Shown here: positions 34,132-45,197 of the stretch, piece after piece | Layout: each line of letters opens with the position of its first letter | Numbering within the stretch: the first letter of the stretch is position 1 | Source: Podospora comata | Taxonomy: Eukaryota; Ascomycota; Sordariomycetes; Sordariales; Podosporaceae | Length of the DNA: 64,000 bases | Reading direction: 5' to 3' | NCBI GenBank assembly: GCA_017354895.1 | Contig: CP071493.1 | Location: forward strand, 4,898,001 to 4,962,000 | The notes under the pieces: model-generated | What the model was told of the DNA's origin: nothing | The model's database searches: none | The model's input: the letters and a program-made list of their open reading frames with translations, nothing else | Position numbers and translations under genes: made by a program

Positions 34132-35742
34132 GGGGCTCGGGTTTGTGAAATTTAAGGGCACTGACGGTGCCTGATGAGGTGAAAGAAGAGAACGGGAGCC
34201 GCAGTCGCAGAGCGGGTAGCCACATGCACAACCAGGCAGGCTGCCTTTGCCAAAAGCACCCAGAAGTGCAGTTTGTGGGTGTGCGTCTCCTTCGGTTTAA
34301 GTTTTGTTGGGCAACCTAAGGTAGGGAGTTTTAGCGGATAGGGCGGGGATCTCAGGCTGTAGTGGCACGGTAGCCTGCGACTGTTTTCGACGGTCGGTCA
34401 GTCCCCTAGGCGAAGCAAGTTGGGTGAGAGGAGAAGGGACTAGATGGAAGACGAGGCTTTCGGGACTTGCAGCTTCCAAAGCCAACCAAGTGCTGGCTGG
34501 CGCGCGGGCAAAAGCAGGCAAAGGCGGGCAAGCAAAAAAAGGTAGCCCTGAATTGTCGGTCAAAGTTGGCCGGTACCTTTTTGCAGGAGAAGGGGCAGTG
34601 ATCGTCTTTTTCTTACTGCAACTTCAACTTGGCGCGCCTTTGCTGGTTTCAGTCAGGTGGGCAGGCAGGCACTGGCGTTGATGCGGAAGACGGGATGCGG
34701 AAGGGAGGAAAAGATTGATTGATGGTCAATGGGATTTGGGATTGTGCGACAAAAGCTAGCTGGAGAATTGGCCGCCTTTTGGGGGGCTGTTGAGAGCTGG
34801 AAACTTGAAAAGGTCAGGCTTACCTCTCTGAGCTCAGCAGCGCGCAGAGGATGGATAGGATAGGATACCTGGACCTCGCGATTATTACTGCTCTTTCTGC
34901 AATGTTGCATGCATGCTTGGTGACGACTGAGAGGCTCGGCACTGGATTTGTCGGGCCCAGCGCTGAGTTTCTCGAATTCCCATGTTGCAACAACACCAGG
35001 GCGCGCTCTAATCAACCAGGCAGATAGTGGAGCAATCCTTGATCAGCCCCCACAACACCCCCGTCTTTCAGTGGGGTCCGCTCCACTGCCGCAAAACAAA
35101 AGTGGAGACCCAGCAGGCACACCTGCAGGGATTCAGCTGAAGTCTTGTCGAAACAAAATCTCTTGGCTTGGAGCTCGTGCGACTTTGACGTCTTCAAACG
35201 TCCATCTGATATAGCAAGGAGATAGCTCCTTCCAAAGTTACCTGCCGTTAATATCAGGAATGGAGAACCTCGAGAAAACATGGAGGGAGATAACATGGAG
35301 GGAGATAACATGGAGGGAGATAACATGGAGGGAGATAACATGGAGGGAGATAACATGGTGGGAGAAAACGCAACTATAAGTAAATGGGCCATGTGTTGGC
35401 ACGTTACACAGCAAATACGCTACCGGCAACAAAAAGAAAGAAAAAACTGAACACGCTTCACTCAGCCTCCCATGAGGCATTCGAGTTCAGACCGAATCGG
35501 ATTACTGGTAGACGTCAACGTGTCAACTACTAGATATTACTAAACGATACGAAATACGGCCAAACCTAGCTGCTCTTCAGAGCAATCTTAGTACAGCTAT
35601 GAGGCCAAGGCAATTTAATTTCCAACTCCTCGTAACTCCTTCAAAAATACCCAAAACGACCGGCCTGATGCAATGAGCCTCTATGCAAGCACGTGTCAAA
35701 AGACACCATTATACAACCTTCCCCCCCAAGCCACACCTGTGA
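34132..35742. other. Upstream region of the ULS1-like gene and 3' flank of the phosphodiesterase gene
   Basis: No supported gene is seen in about 1.6 kb. It holds the 15-bp minisatellite at 35277-35366, and frames here are short. Confidence 0.5.
35277..35366 (+). repeat. 15-bp minisatellite, 6 copies
   Basis: The unit aacatggagggagat is repeated five times exactly, with a sixth variant copy (aacatggtgggagaa). The 15-nt period keeps frames open on both strands, but no gene context supports translation. Confidence 0.95.
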
Positions 35743-38104
35743 TTATTCGTTGGGGTTTTCGGGAGGCTCCTCACTCTCGCCATCACTGCCGTTGGAGACT
35801 TTGTCCCACCAATGCGAGACCTTTCCAGAAAACCAGTCCCAAAACCCTTTGACCGAGTCACCTACTTTGTCCAGAGGGGACTTGCCATCATCGCCCTCGT
35901 CATCGCCTGAGGGATCCGAAGAGGGCTGCGCTGTCGGCTTGTCGACCTCGATAGTCTTCTCAACCGTCTTTGTCACTGTTGCTGTTGGAGCAACCAAAGG
36001 AGCACTGGCTGTGACTGGGTTGACCATGACAGGCTTCGCCGATGTTGAGCTTGACAACACAGGCGTTTGGGTGCTCGACTCAGCAGGCGAATCAAATTCG
36101 TGATCGCTGTGCAGACCAATCGGCTTCAGAGGAAGCCTAAGGGTGCCGTTGTTTGGCGCAGGGGTGATCCCAACTGAGTCACAGAGCATGTTATAGACAT
36201 TGATGTTTTCTGCCAGGTGGTTAGTTCAAGATTCAAGAAAGCGAAAAAAATTCATGCTACTCACGAAAAACCTCAACCTCACTATTTGGCTGGTGAGGGA
36301 AAGCAGGGCCCCGAGCGACAAACAACGCCCTCATTAGAGGGTGTTCGTTATCGTACCCGTGTAGGCCGCGTGGCGCATAGACAGTACCCTTCGCTTGTGC
36401 TTCTTTCAGATTCATCTCCTCCATCTTCACAAGCGCCCACCCAGTCTTGGGCACGATCCATAAAGGAGCAATGCGATCATTCCGGGAGAAATGCCATCTC
36501 TCAGGCATGTCCATATCCCTGAGGTACACGTCGAGATTCGGGTTCGCCTTGGTCCTCTCAACCAACTGTGCGTGAATCTCCTGAAGATCATTGGGATTCT
36601 TCGGTCTCAAACCAACCAGCGGCCATCCGTCGGTGTGTTCGATCTTGCTGACATCGACAAGATCCTCCAACTGCACAACGCGTGTTATATCGGTGGTTGC
36701 CATGCCATGGTCAGAAACGACAATGACATTGACAATATTTGTCAAGCGTCGTTCCTCCAGCCCCTTAAAGATGCGGTCTAGCATCTTGTCGACCTTGCCA
36801 ATTGTAAGCTGAATTTCGGTACTGTTGGGACCAAATGTGTGCCCAACCGCATCAACATTAGGAATGTATGCCGCGATCACTTGTGGGCGCTCATCATCCG
36901 GCATATCCAGGAACTCAAGAACCCGGTCGACTTTCTTGGACAGCTTCTCCTTTCCGTTATACTTGTCCATGTAGGTAGGGTTCGTGTTGAAAATGTGAGC
37001 TTCGCTCCCAGGCCACATATGTATCGCAGTCCTGAGGCCTTGCTTCTGAGCTGTCACCCAGAACGGCTCACCCTTCCACCATTTTGGATCCAGGCTTCTT
37101 TTAGGATCAGTGTAGTAGAATTCCTCTTTGAGCTCGGGATCCCAGAAGGAGTTGCCAACCACCCCATGAGCCTCGGGGTACAGCCCAGTGACCAAGGTGT
37201 AATGATTAGGAAAGGTGACGCTGGGAAAAGACGGCAGCATATAGCGTGGTGATACACCCTCTTTGACAAAGGCATTGAGCCTCGGTGTCAAGCCCCTGTC
37301 AACAAAATCGGCGCGAAATCCGTCTAAACTGATGATAATGGTCGTAGGAGCGAACAGAGCCGTGCCGTTGCTGACAAGTTTCGCTGCGGTTTGTGCCGTT
37401 GCCTTCTTCTCAATTGACAACTTCCAAGCCACCAAAACCAGAATCCCAAAACCAACAATTATGAGTGCATAAAGTAGGCCCCAGCGACAACAGTTCCTCC
37501 TTCTCTTCGCTTTCACAGCACCCATGTGCAAGAGATTCTTCCTGTCCACCTCATCGCTGTCATCCCGATCACTGCTTTCCCCAGTATCGCTCCCACTCTT
37601 CACCCCCCCCTCTTCCATTTCATACATCAACTCCCCATCCTCACCATGTTGCGCCTCAGTCAGCAACCGGTCCTTCTTCGCCTTCCTCCTCGCTTTTCTC
37701 CTCGACCTCCTCTCTCCCCCATCATTCCCGTCAACCGACTCAGCCGAGTGAAATGACGGACTCGCCGACCTCGATCTCGAAGCATCGCTCAGCCTCCTCG
37801 AAAACAACGTCAACGGATTCGGTATCGGCAACGGCAACCCAGAACCCCTCCTCTCCCTCTCCTTCTTCCTCCGTGTCTCAGTCACCAACTGGCCAAGCTC
37901 CTCCTCCTCCATCAGCACCAGCCTGTCGTGCGCCCTCAACTCGCGACTGTTCCTCGCTCGCATCTGCCTCTCGTCATCCTCACTATCCGTGTCCTGATCG
38001 CTGCGGATCGAAATCGCATCGGCGTCGTAATCGGACGGCGACAAAAACGTCGGTTGGTCTCGGGCGCCCGCATTCGTTGTGTTCAGCGGCTGGAGGGGAC
38101 GCAT
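35743..38104 (-). CDS. Membrane-anchored type I phosphodiesterase/nucleotide pyrophosphatase, 768 aa
   Basis: This is an NPP-family ectoenzyme that hydrolyses nucleotide phosphodiester or pyrophosphate bonds with two zinc ions. Two exons (38104-36265 and 36209-35743, total 2307 nt) flank a 55-nt intron. A long charged cytosolic N-terminus (1-207) precedes one membrane helix (about 209-228, LLYALIIVGFGILVLVAW), giving type II topology with the catalytic domain outside or in a vesicle lumen. Catalytic features are IIISLDGFRADF (metal Asp261), PSFPSVTFPNHYTLVTGLYP (nucleophile Thr297), YIPNVDAVGHTFGP (metal Asp and His) and VIVVSDHGMA (Asp-His). These are all the residues expected for the alkaline-phosphatase-like core. 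The C-terminal tail is Ser/Pro/acidic. It resembles yeast NPP1/NPP2, which are induced by phosphate starvation; I see no regulatory evidence here. Confidence 0.93.
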
Positions 38105-38824
38105 CTTGGAAGTCGACGACGCTTAACAAAGAAATCCTGTCGTGTTCATCGGCTCAGGAGTATTGGGGTATTCGTCGCTCGGCACACAAAAATAAAGCTA
38201 TCGTCGGTCAATCATTGCACACTTCCTCTGTTTCTAGGAGTTTGGTTAGGAGGAAATAGGTCAGTTTGTTGCCGCCGCTCGCAAATGGGAGACTGCAACT
38301 CCCGAGCCTGGACCCCGTTCAAATTCGAGAGGACTCCTTACACCCCTGGGGTGTGTCTCTTGTTCTGACAGGCTTGGCCCGCCCCACACTCTCGGCAAGC
38401 CCCCCGCCCTTTTGGGTCTCCTCTTCATCTGGCGGTGCAACATCAACGACTCTCGATCAGTCACAGCTCTGCAGATGGCATCGATCTACCTCAATCGAAG
38501 GAAATATATGTAGAATGACTGGCCCATCAACGGATTCCTCGATCACGGACACGATACGAAACAACGCAGACCCTGGATCACCCAGTCTTTTCACATGTCA
38601 CCAACCTTGACCCAACCCCCTCACAACTCGCAAAGTTCCACAGCATCACAGCGGAGGAGACCATGTGGAATTAACGTTTCCAGCCTTAGTTTAATTGTTA
38701 AGCACCATGCTATCTCTCGTTTCTCACCTGTGTCACAAGAGTTCATTCTTAGTTATCTCATTATCCGCATAAGCCATCTCAACAACTGATAGCAAACGCC
38801 AACCAACGCCATATCACGCAAACC
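38105..38824. other. Intergenic region, 720 nt
   Basis: This is the promoter side of the phosphodiesterase gene and the 3' flank of the acetyltransferase gene. No coding region is seen. Confidence 0.5.
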
Positions 38825-40000
38825 TCAAGGCAAGCAATATCCGTAATTATCCTCCCACTCAATCACTCGTACTGGCACACCCGGCTCCGAGGGCTTCCAC
38901 CGCAAGCTCGGTACACAACCACCCATTTGCTGATCAAAAACAACCTTTACGCTCGCCGTGTTCCTGTTCCCAACTGCTTTGCACCCCGTAATCACGTCCT
39001 CATCTGGGTTCCAAAGCACGACTCTAGGTAGCCCCCATTCTTTTGCCTCGGCCAGGGCTGCTTCAAGGAGAACCTGCGTATCGGCGACTTTCTGAGCCTT
39101 AGTCTGGCACTCCACCCCATGCACAATTCTCAGAATCCGAAGTTTCTTGGCTGGGATATCATGCGCCCAGTATAACCAGCTCCTCGAGTTGCCCGTCTTG
39201 GCGCCCTTGTAAGTGATCGTCTTCCCCGTCATTTTCACCGCGTCAAATTCAGCGCGGGCAAGCTGCCATTCTAGACGGGCATAGGTTGGGGCAAAGGCTA
39301 CATGCGTCTTCTTGCCAGACGGCATGTCTCTGAAGCGAGCGCTGAGCTGGTAGTTGTCTTGCTTGCAAAGCAAAGGGAGATCCTCGAGCCGAAGAAGGTC
39401 TACCGTGACAGCATCAGCGCGCCCTGTAGGCCGATATGAGAACGATGGGGCTCGGGGCCGTGGTCCCTCTCCTGGGGTCTGTGGTGGTGAGTCGATAGGC
39501 GTGAGGGGGGGCGATTGTGGCAGGGAAAGCAGGATGAGGTTAGCTTGCTTTCCCTGGTATGCCAACCATCCAAGACCGGTATAGTATTCCCTTCCGCTGT
39601 CGCTGAAGAACACGCTGCATTCACTGTCTTCGTCCATCCGCTCCTTCACATAGCGGAGCAGATACGCAGCCATGCCTAATCGACGCCAAACCGGTGTTGT
39701 GAAGACGTGTCGGATGGTGTAACCATATGACTCCCTAGCAGTTCCATCGGAGACGAGGATCTTTTGGCGTATAGCTTCACAGCTCGCGATGATCTGTCTT
39801 GGGTATCCCTTGAGATAGAGGACCCACTGTCGACAGTCAGAGCGAGTAAGCTCATGTTGTGTGAGGTGACGCTCGCGCTTGATGAATTCGTGAGGATTAG
39901 GGCAGGCTTCAGCTCTTAGTTCAAGAGCAATGCGCTGCTGCTCCGGCGTGGCTTCGTCGAAGACAATATCATCGAGCGTCAAGCCCATTGGTTGGGCCAT
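38825..40000 (-). CDS. LYC1-like GNAT-fold N-acetyltransferase, 391 aa
   Basis: A single exon starts at the ATG at 40000. The GNAT signature is present: after a helical N-terminus (LRAEACPNPHEFIKRERHLTQ), the strand-loop segment YTIRHVFTTPVWRRLGMAAY holds the R-R-x-G-x-A type acetyl-CoA pyrophosphate loop, followed by ECSVFFSDSGREYYTGLGW, typical of N-acetyltransferases. A Pro-rich linker (about 175-195) leads to a second domain ending EWEDNYGYCLP. The two-part layout and about 390 aa length match the fungal LYC1 family (lysine N6-acetyltransferase in Yarrowia). The substrate here is therefore an inference from family resemblance recalled without alignment. There are no membrane or targeting signals. 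Confidence 0.8.
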   Translation of the reverse strand: MAQPMGLTLDDIVFDEATPEQQRIALELRAEACPNPHEFIKRERHLTQHELTRSDCRQWVLYLKGYPRQIIASCEAIRQKILVSDGTARESYGYTIRHVFTTPVWRRLGMAAYLLRYVKERMDEDSECSVFFSDSGREYYTGLGWLAYQGKQANLILLSLPQSPPLTPIDSPPQTPGEGPRPRAPSFSYRPTGRADAVTVDLLRLEDLPLLCKQDNYQLSARFRDMPSGKKTHVAFAPTYARLEWQLARAEFDAVKMTGKTITYKGAKTGNSRSWLYWAHDIPAKKLRILRIVHGVECQTKAQKVADTQVLLEAALAEAKEWGLPRVVLWNPDEDVITGCKAVGNRNTASVKVVFDQQMGGCVPSLRWKPSEPGVPVRVIEWEDNYGYCLP

Positions 40001-41734
40001 GCTGATTTAGGTAGTGTCGTAACTTATTGTAAGTCCGTAGCTCGGCAGGTGGAGATGGAATTTTGCTGATGACCAGGGTTCCAGGCTTTGATGCGAGTGG
40101 AGCTCAACGGCTGCAGGAAAGCTGTGGGCCCAGAAAGATGGTTGATGATTTCGTAGTTCGTCTGACGATAATCGGAGTGTAGAAGATGTAAGGGACCCGG
40201 GACTTATATAGGCGGAAGAGGAATGTTACGCCAGGCAGATGGGCATGTTCGAAACTTAGTTGAAGAGGGTTGCTGCACGAGAGTCTGAGAGGCTTCACAA
40301 ATGTGACAAGACACATTAAACAAGCCTTTTCAAAGCCCTTCACGTCAGCGGGAGAGAGAAATAAGCTTTCTTCTTCCGCCGTGGTGGGCACCCCCCCCCA
40401 ACCCCGTGATATGTGCCTCATGGGGATCTCCAGACCAGACCTGCCCAATTGCACAGGACTCAGCGTCGCACTTGCCCTCCCCGGGTCTTATCATCTTGTC
40501 ATCATCCGTGGCGTTGAAGAACAGGAAACATGCTGAAAATCTCGCAAACAATCTGGAAACAGCGGTTAGGTGTAGGTCGAAAGTATGGAAACAAGCTCAT
40601 GGGGATTGGACTGAGATGCGGACAGGGATGACCCGATGCAGTGGTCAAGATAGCGAGTTATGACACTGCAGATCGCATGCATATGCCATATCTTTGGGAC
40701 TGGAACTTTTTAGTCCATCCTACTCCTTCCAACTCCTAACTCCAAAGAGACTGGTAGCTTAACCACTACGACGGGTCAAGTGACTTGACCAGATACCGGG
40801 AATAGGTCGGGGAGTGTTGACAATCACTGCGGCTTGCATGCCGCAGGACAGCCTTCGGTGGTTGTGAAATCGGACGCCGAAGAGGAGGACAGCCCGGGAT
40901 ACGGACCTCCTCTCTCGGTCCATTACACCCGAAGCTGGGAACCTACCACACCTCTGGAGACAGGTGTAAGCGGGCTTGTTCCGCGGAAGACAACAGCACG
41001 CCAATGGCATGATGGGTGAGGTGATTGTCGCTCGCTACAGACACGAGAATGAGCAAACCATGGTTTGCTCGTTGGAGATCGGAGAACTTGAGATGGGACA
41101 AGAAAAATGGATGGGTTGTATCACCGTCCACGTCCAAGACCGAATGGCTTGGCATCGCCAAGCTCATTCTTGCCAACTGGATGTTCGCCCCATGAGTCTT
41201 GCCTGCTCAAGCCTAGGCTGTTGAATCGCTCGTAATAGCCATTATCTGGGGGGAAACCGATTGGGTCGAGATTATAAGGCCGAAAGATTGGAGAATTGAA
41301 CCAAGTTGCGGTCCCGAGAATGAGTTGGTTGGCCCGGACTGGCAAGAGGTGTCGTCAAGAACGGAGTGGGGCCTAGTGCCAGAAAGCCACAATTGCCACG
41401 GCCACCTAGCCCCAAATTGCCCCGCCCTGTGGCTCAAGCGCCAGCACATGAGTGGTCGGAACCGGCACCAACTCATTCCGCAAAATTTCCACGAGCCCTG
41501 CCAATTACCAACGCACACAAAATTTGGTCTCGATATCGGTGCATGGTAGCGACTTCGAATCTTTGACGGCCCCGGACACAGCATCAAAGGTACGCGCGAC
41601 CCCATTTCCCTGCCCACTGTAATTGCCCACGACCCTCCTGCTTTTTCCTCTTCATTTTCGCTTTTCGCACTTCTCCAAGCACCCTGCTGGACCGACCTTA
41701 CTAACACGACAGCATCACCAGACAGTCGACCAAA
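40001..41734. other. Intergenic region between divergent genes, about 1.7 kb
   Basis: The acetyltransferase gene (minus) and the eL14 gene (plus) diverge from here. Frames up to 216 codons on the minus strand overlap the eL14 first exon and have no recognisable product. No RNA gene is recognised. Confidence 0.5.
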
Positions 41735-42270
41735 ATGGCGGAACTCAACATCGGAGCGACAGCGTGGCGCCGCGTAGAGGTTGGCCGTGTTCTCAAGCTT
41801 GAGAGCGGCAGCCTCGCTGCTATCGTCGAGATCATCGACCACAAGCGCGTATGTTGAACCCAACCCACCGAGTGGACGCCGAGCACCGAATGGCGATATC
41901 TACGATGAAGTGAATCGTGAAATTGGACAGAGAGAACTAAAACAGTGGACTTCAGGCTTTGGTCGACGGCCCCTCCTCCAACGAGAAGCTCGTCACCCCC
42001 CGCGGCGAGGTCTCTTTCGCCAACACCCTCCTGACCCCCATCGTCATCGATAAGCTCCCCCGCGGTGCCCGGACAGGTACCGTCAAGAAGGCCTGGGAGG
42101 CTGCCGGCGTTGACGCCAAGTGGGCTGCCACCAACTGGGCCAAGAAGCAGGAGAAGCAGGAGAAGCGCCAGGCCCTTACCGACTTTGACCGCTTCAAGGT
42201 TATGCGGTTGAAGAAGCAGAGAAGGTTCGAGGAGCGCAAGGCTCTCGCCAAGATCAAGTCCTCGGCTTAA
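41735..42270 (+). CDS. rpl14: Large-subunit ribosomal protein eL14, 142 aa
   Basis: This is a cytosolic 60S ribosomal protein. Two exons (41735-41848 and 41956-42270) have a 107-nt phase-0 intron. The N-terminal KOW-like barrel is seen as RRVEVGRVLKLESG, AAIVEIIDHKRALVDGP and PIVIDKLPRGARTGTVKKAW. The helical tail is rich in Lys/Arg (FKVMRLKKQRRFEERKALAK). Length and order match fungal eL14. The start is fixed by the short MAELNIGATAW N-terminus. Confidence 0.97.
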
Positions 42271-43151
42271 GCGTTGGGAATGGGCGTCTTGGTAGATGGG
42301 AAGCGTTTGGTTCGGCATGGTTCTCTGGGGGAGGAAAAGATGGGATTTCTGGGAGGGTCAGCATAAGGGTTCAGCACAACACGGATTTGCTGAGTTATTC
42401 ACTGCGTCTATTTCGGAAGGCCTCTTATGTCACACTCAACAACGATTGTGGCCGGCGTCATGGAAAGTGCGAATTAAAAGCCAAAAATGACATCCACCTC
42501 ACAAGCAAACCATCGAGGGCAAACTGTCGAGTGCCGAAACTACGGGATTAGGTTGGTGACAGTGAGCTCTGTCCGTTAAAATGAATACCCCAAGAATACA
42601 TGAGGACAATGCACTTGCCAAAATCACTCTGCCGTCTTCTGTTCTTATTCTTTGCGACGTTTGAGCTACAATACTGTATATAATTCTCAATTCCACATTC
42701 ATGTGTTCATGACGAAAGGGAAGCCTTGATAACAGCTCCTGATCCGCTATCGCGATAAGAGAGCAATTGAGCTCCGTAGTTAGGAGAAGACAGTTGGAGT
42801 GAATCTGGAAATCCCCAGATTACCTAATTGGGACTAGCGTCTTTTGTGGCAGCTTGCGGGTGCTCCAAGCCCTACCTGAAAATTGGAGCCGAAACTTTTC
42901 TTCGCACCACGACGTGAGTCTTCCTACCCCCGCATATCAGGTGTTAACGTCAGTTTCGATATCAATGTGAGTGCAGCGCGGGAAGCGATTCCCAATGTCT
43001 TTTTACGACCCCTTTAAACGGGACAGACCGTCCAAGGTCGCACTTCAAGCTCCAGCTTGACTTGTTTCCCGGGGGTGGTTTGTGTGTGCGTTAGTTTGCG
43101 AAGCCAGGAGAGGAGAACTGACAAGGTCCAACCCACCAACTAGCAGTCAAG
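42271..43151. other. Intergenic region, about 0.9 kb
   Basis: This is the 3' flank of eL14 and the promoter of the NAC-alpha gene. No further gene is seen. Confidence 0.5.
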
Positions 43152-43951
43152 ATGGCCAACCCCCGTGTCGAGGAACTCCCCGAGGAGGAGACCAAGAAGA
43201 CCCAAGTTGAGGAGCTCGATGACTCCAGCGACGACTCCGATGTTGAGGCCGGCGATGCCAGCCTCCCCGCCGGCTCGACCACCATGGTCCACTCGCGCAA
43301 CGAGAAGAAGGCTCGCAAGGCCATCGAGAAGCTGCACCTCACCCGCGTCCCCGGTATCACCCGTGTGACTCTCCGCCGCCCCAAGAACGTGAGTTTTACG
43401 TTGGGAAGGGAAGGACGGTCCTCTGTGGATTGGGAATGCTGTTTGAGTTGGGCGTGGAATTGAAGTGCGGGGTTATATGGGAAAACGAACGTGGGCTGAC
43501 CAGGGTGTGGGAGGTATAGATTCTCTTCGTGATCAACAACCCCGAGGTTTACAAGTCCCCCAACAGCAACACCTACATGTGAGTAGAGGAGTCGATGCAG
43601 CTTGTCGTTGGGTTTGCGATGCTTGGAATGCTGACCCCGCTTCACAGTGTGTTCGGTGAGGCCAAGATTGAAGACCTGAACGCCAGCGCTCAGGCCGCCG
43701 CTGCCCAGCAGCTCGCCAGCCAGTCCGCTGAGCACGACCACGCGGGCCACGACCACTCCCACGAGGGCCACTCCCACGCCGCCAAGGAGGAGGAGGAGGA
43801 TGACGGCGAGGAGGTCGACGCCGAGGGCATTGAGGACAAGGACATCGAGCTTGTCATGACCCAGGCCAACGTCTCCAGAAAGAAGGCCATCAAGGCGCTG
43901 AAAGAGAACGACAACGACATAGTCAACTCGATCATGGCATTGAGTGTCTAG
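43152..43951 (+). CDS. egd2: Nascent polypeptide-associated complex subunit alpha, 199 aa
   Basis: The protein binds nascent chains at the ribosome exit as a heterodimer with the beta subunit and helps specificity of ER targeting. Three exons (43152-43388, 43520-43578, 43648-43951; total 600 nt) have introns of 131 and 69 nt; the middle exon is only 59 nt. The NAC domain is [20 protein letters not shown], then [20 protein letters not shown], then [15 protein letters not shown] His/Glu/Asp-rich linker ([15 protein letters not shown]) precedes a C-terminal UBA domain ([20 protein letters not shown]). The N-terminus is acidic as usual. The His-rich linker is common in filamentous fungi; metal binding there is only a possibility. 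Confidence 0.97.
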
Positions 43952-44456
43952 GGTTGAGAGTTGCGTCGTTCTTTTAGCAAAACAAATATAAAGATCAGTC
44001 GTCCCTAAGGGGTTGAGGCTGTCTGTTCTGGCATAAGCCTTCTAGTTGGCCAAAATGTACCTCCTTTTTATGACTTGGTTTAGAGATGTCATATGTGCCC
44101 CGCCATCAGTTCTTGAAAAGGCTCTACACAGTAACATGTGTCTGCCCACGCATTGGGAATGCGAAAGTAATCGAATCTGAGTTGTTGTACCTGCTTCATC
44201 TCCTAAAAACTCTAATATAATGTAACCAACTCAATCAATGTATTGTTTTCTCACATTCAAGATTCAATCCCGCCATCCAAGCTTGGCCAGCTCGCGAGAT
44301 CCCGGAGCTAGCCAACAAGCCCTGCCCGTTGATCCGTGGAGCAATCACGTGATTGGAGATTCCGCGCCCGGCAAACGTTGCTTGGATTCGGCAGACTCAA
44401 CGCAACGACAGCGACGCAATTCCACCCCTCCAGACCATCTCAGAACCACCGCAAAA
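43952..44456. other. Intergenic region, about 0.5 kb
   Basis: This is the space between NAC-alpha and the ATP synthase subunit d gene and presumably holds the latter's promoter. No coding region is seen. Confidence 0.5.
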
Positions 44457-45197
44457 ATGGCCGCAGTAGGTTTCCCTCTGTCAATTGAACTCGTTGCCGT
44501 GTTGTATCATTGTCCTCTGCTGGGAGGAGCTCCCGGAGGCAAAAGCAGCAGGGAACCTAGCACCTCCGAAGCACCAGAGCTGAGCTAATTTTGTGTTTCT
44601 CTCTTCGCCTCTTCTAGCGCAGCGCAGCTCTCAAGGTCGACTGGGCCAAGATCACCACCTCGCTCGGCCTGCGCGGCCAGACGGTCGCCGGCCTCCAGGC
44701 CTTCAAGAAGCGCAACGACGACGTCCGCCGCAAGGTCCAGCAGCTTTCCGAGCTCCCCACCACCGTCGACTTTGCCCACTACCGCTCCGTCCTCAAGAAC
44801 CAGGCCGTCGTCGACGAGATCGAGAAGCGCTTCACGGCCTTCAAGCCCGCCACCTATGACGTCTCCCGCCAGCTCAAGGCGATCGATGTGTTCGAGGCCG
44901 AGGCCGTCAAGAATGCCGAGGCGACCAAGCAGAAGGTCGACTTAGAGCTGAAGGACCTGGAGAAGACGCTGGCCAACATTGAGAGCGCCAGGCCGTTTGA
45001 GGAGCTTACTGTTGATGAGGTTGCTGCTGCTGAGCCGAGCATTGATGAGAAGACTGCCAAGTTGGTCAGCAAGGGCCGCTGGTCTGTGCCTGGGTACAAG
45101 GTATGTTTTGAGTTGGGAGGATTGGGGGTATGTGGGAGGATGATGCTAACCACGCTGGGGTTTGTAGGAGAAATTCGGCGATCTTTCCGTCCTTTAA
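44457..45197 (+). CDS. atp7: Mitochondrial ATP synthase subunit d, 173 aa
   Basis: This is a peripheral-stalk subunit of F1Fo ATP synthase at the mitochondrial inner membrane. Three exons are inferred: a 9-nt first exon (44457-44465, Met-Ala-Ala), 44618-45100 and 45168-45197, with introns of 152 and 67 nt; total 522 nt. The protein begins [20 protein letters not shown], the usual fungal subunit d start, and runs through a helical stalk region ([20 protein letters not shown] and [19 protein letters not shown]) to the conserved C-terminus [16 protein letters not shown]. No cleavable presequence is visible, as in yeast ATP7. Confidence 0.95.

Noticed and set aside
41213-41863. A 216-codon minus-strand frame
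   Set aside because: It overlaps the promoter and first exon of eL14 on the opposite strand and has no recognisable features.
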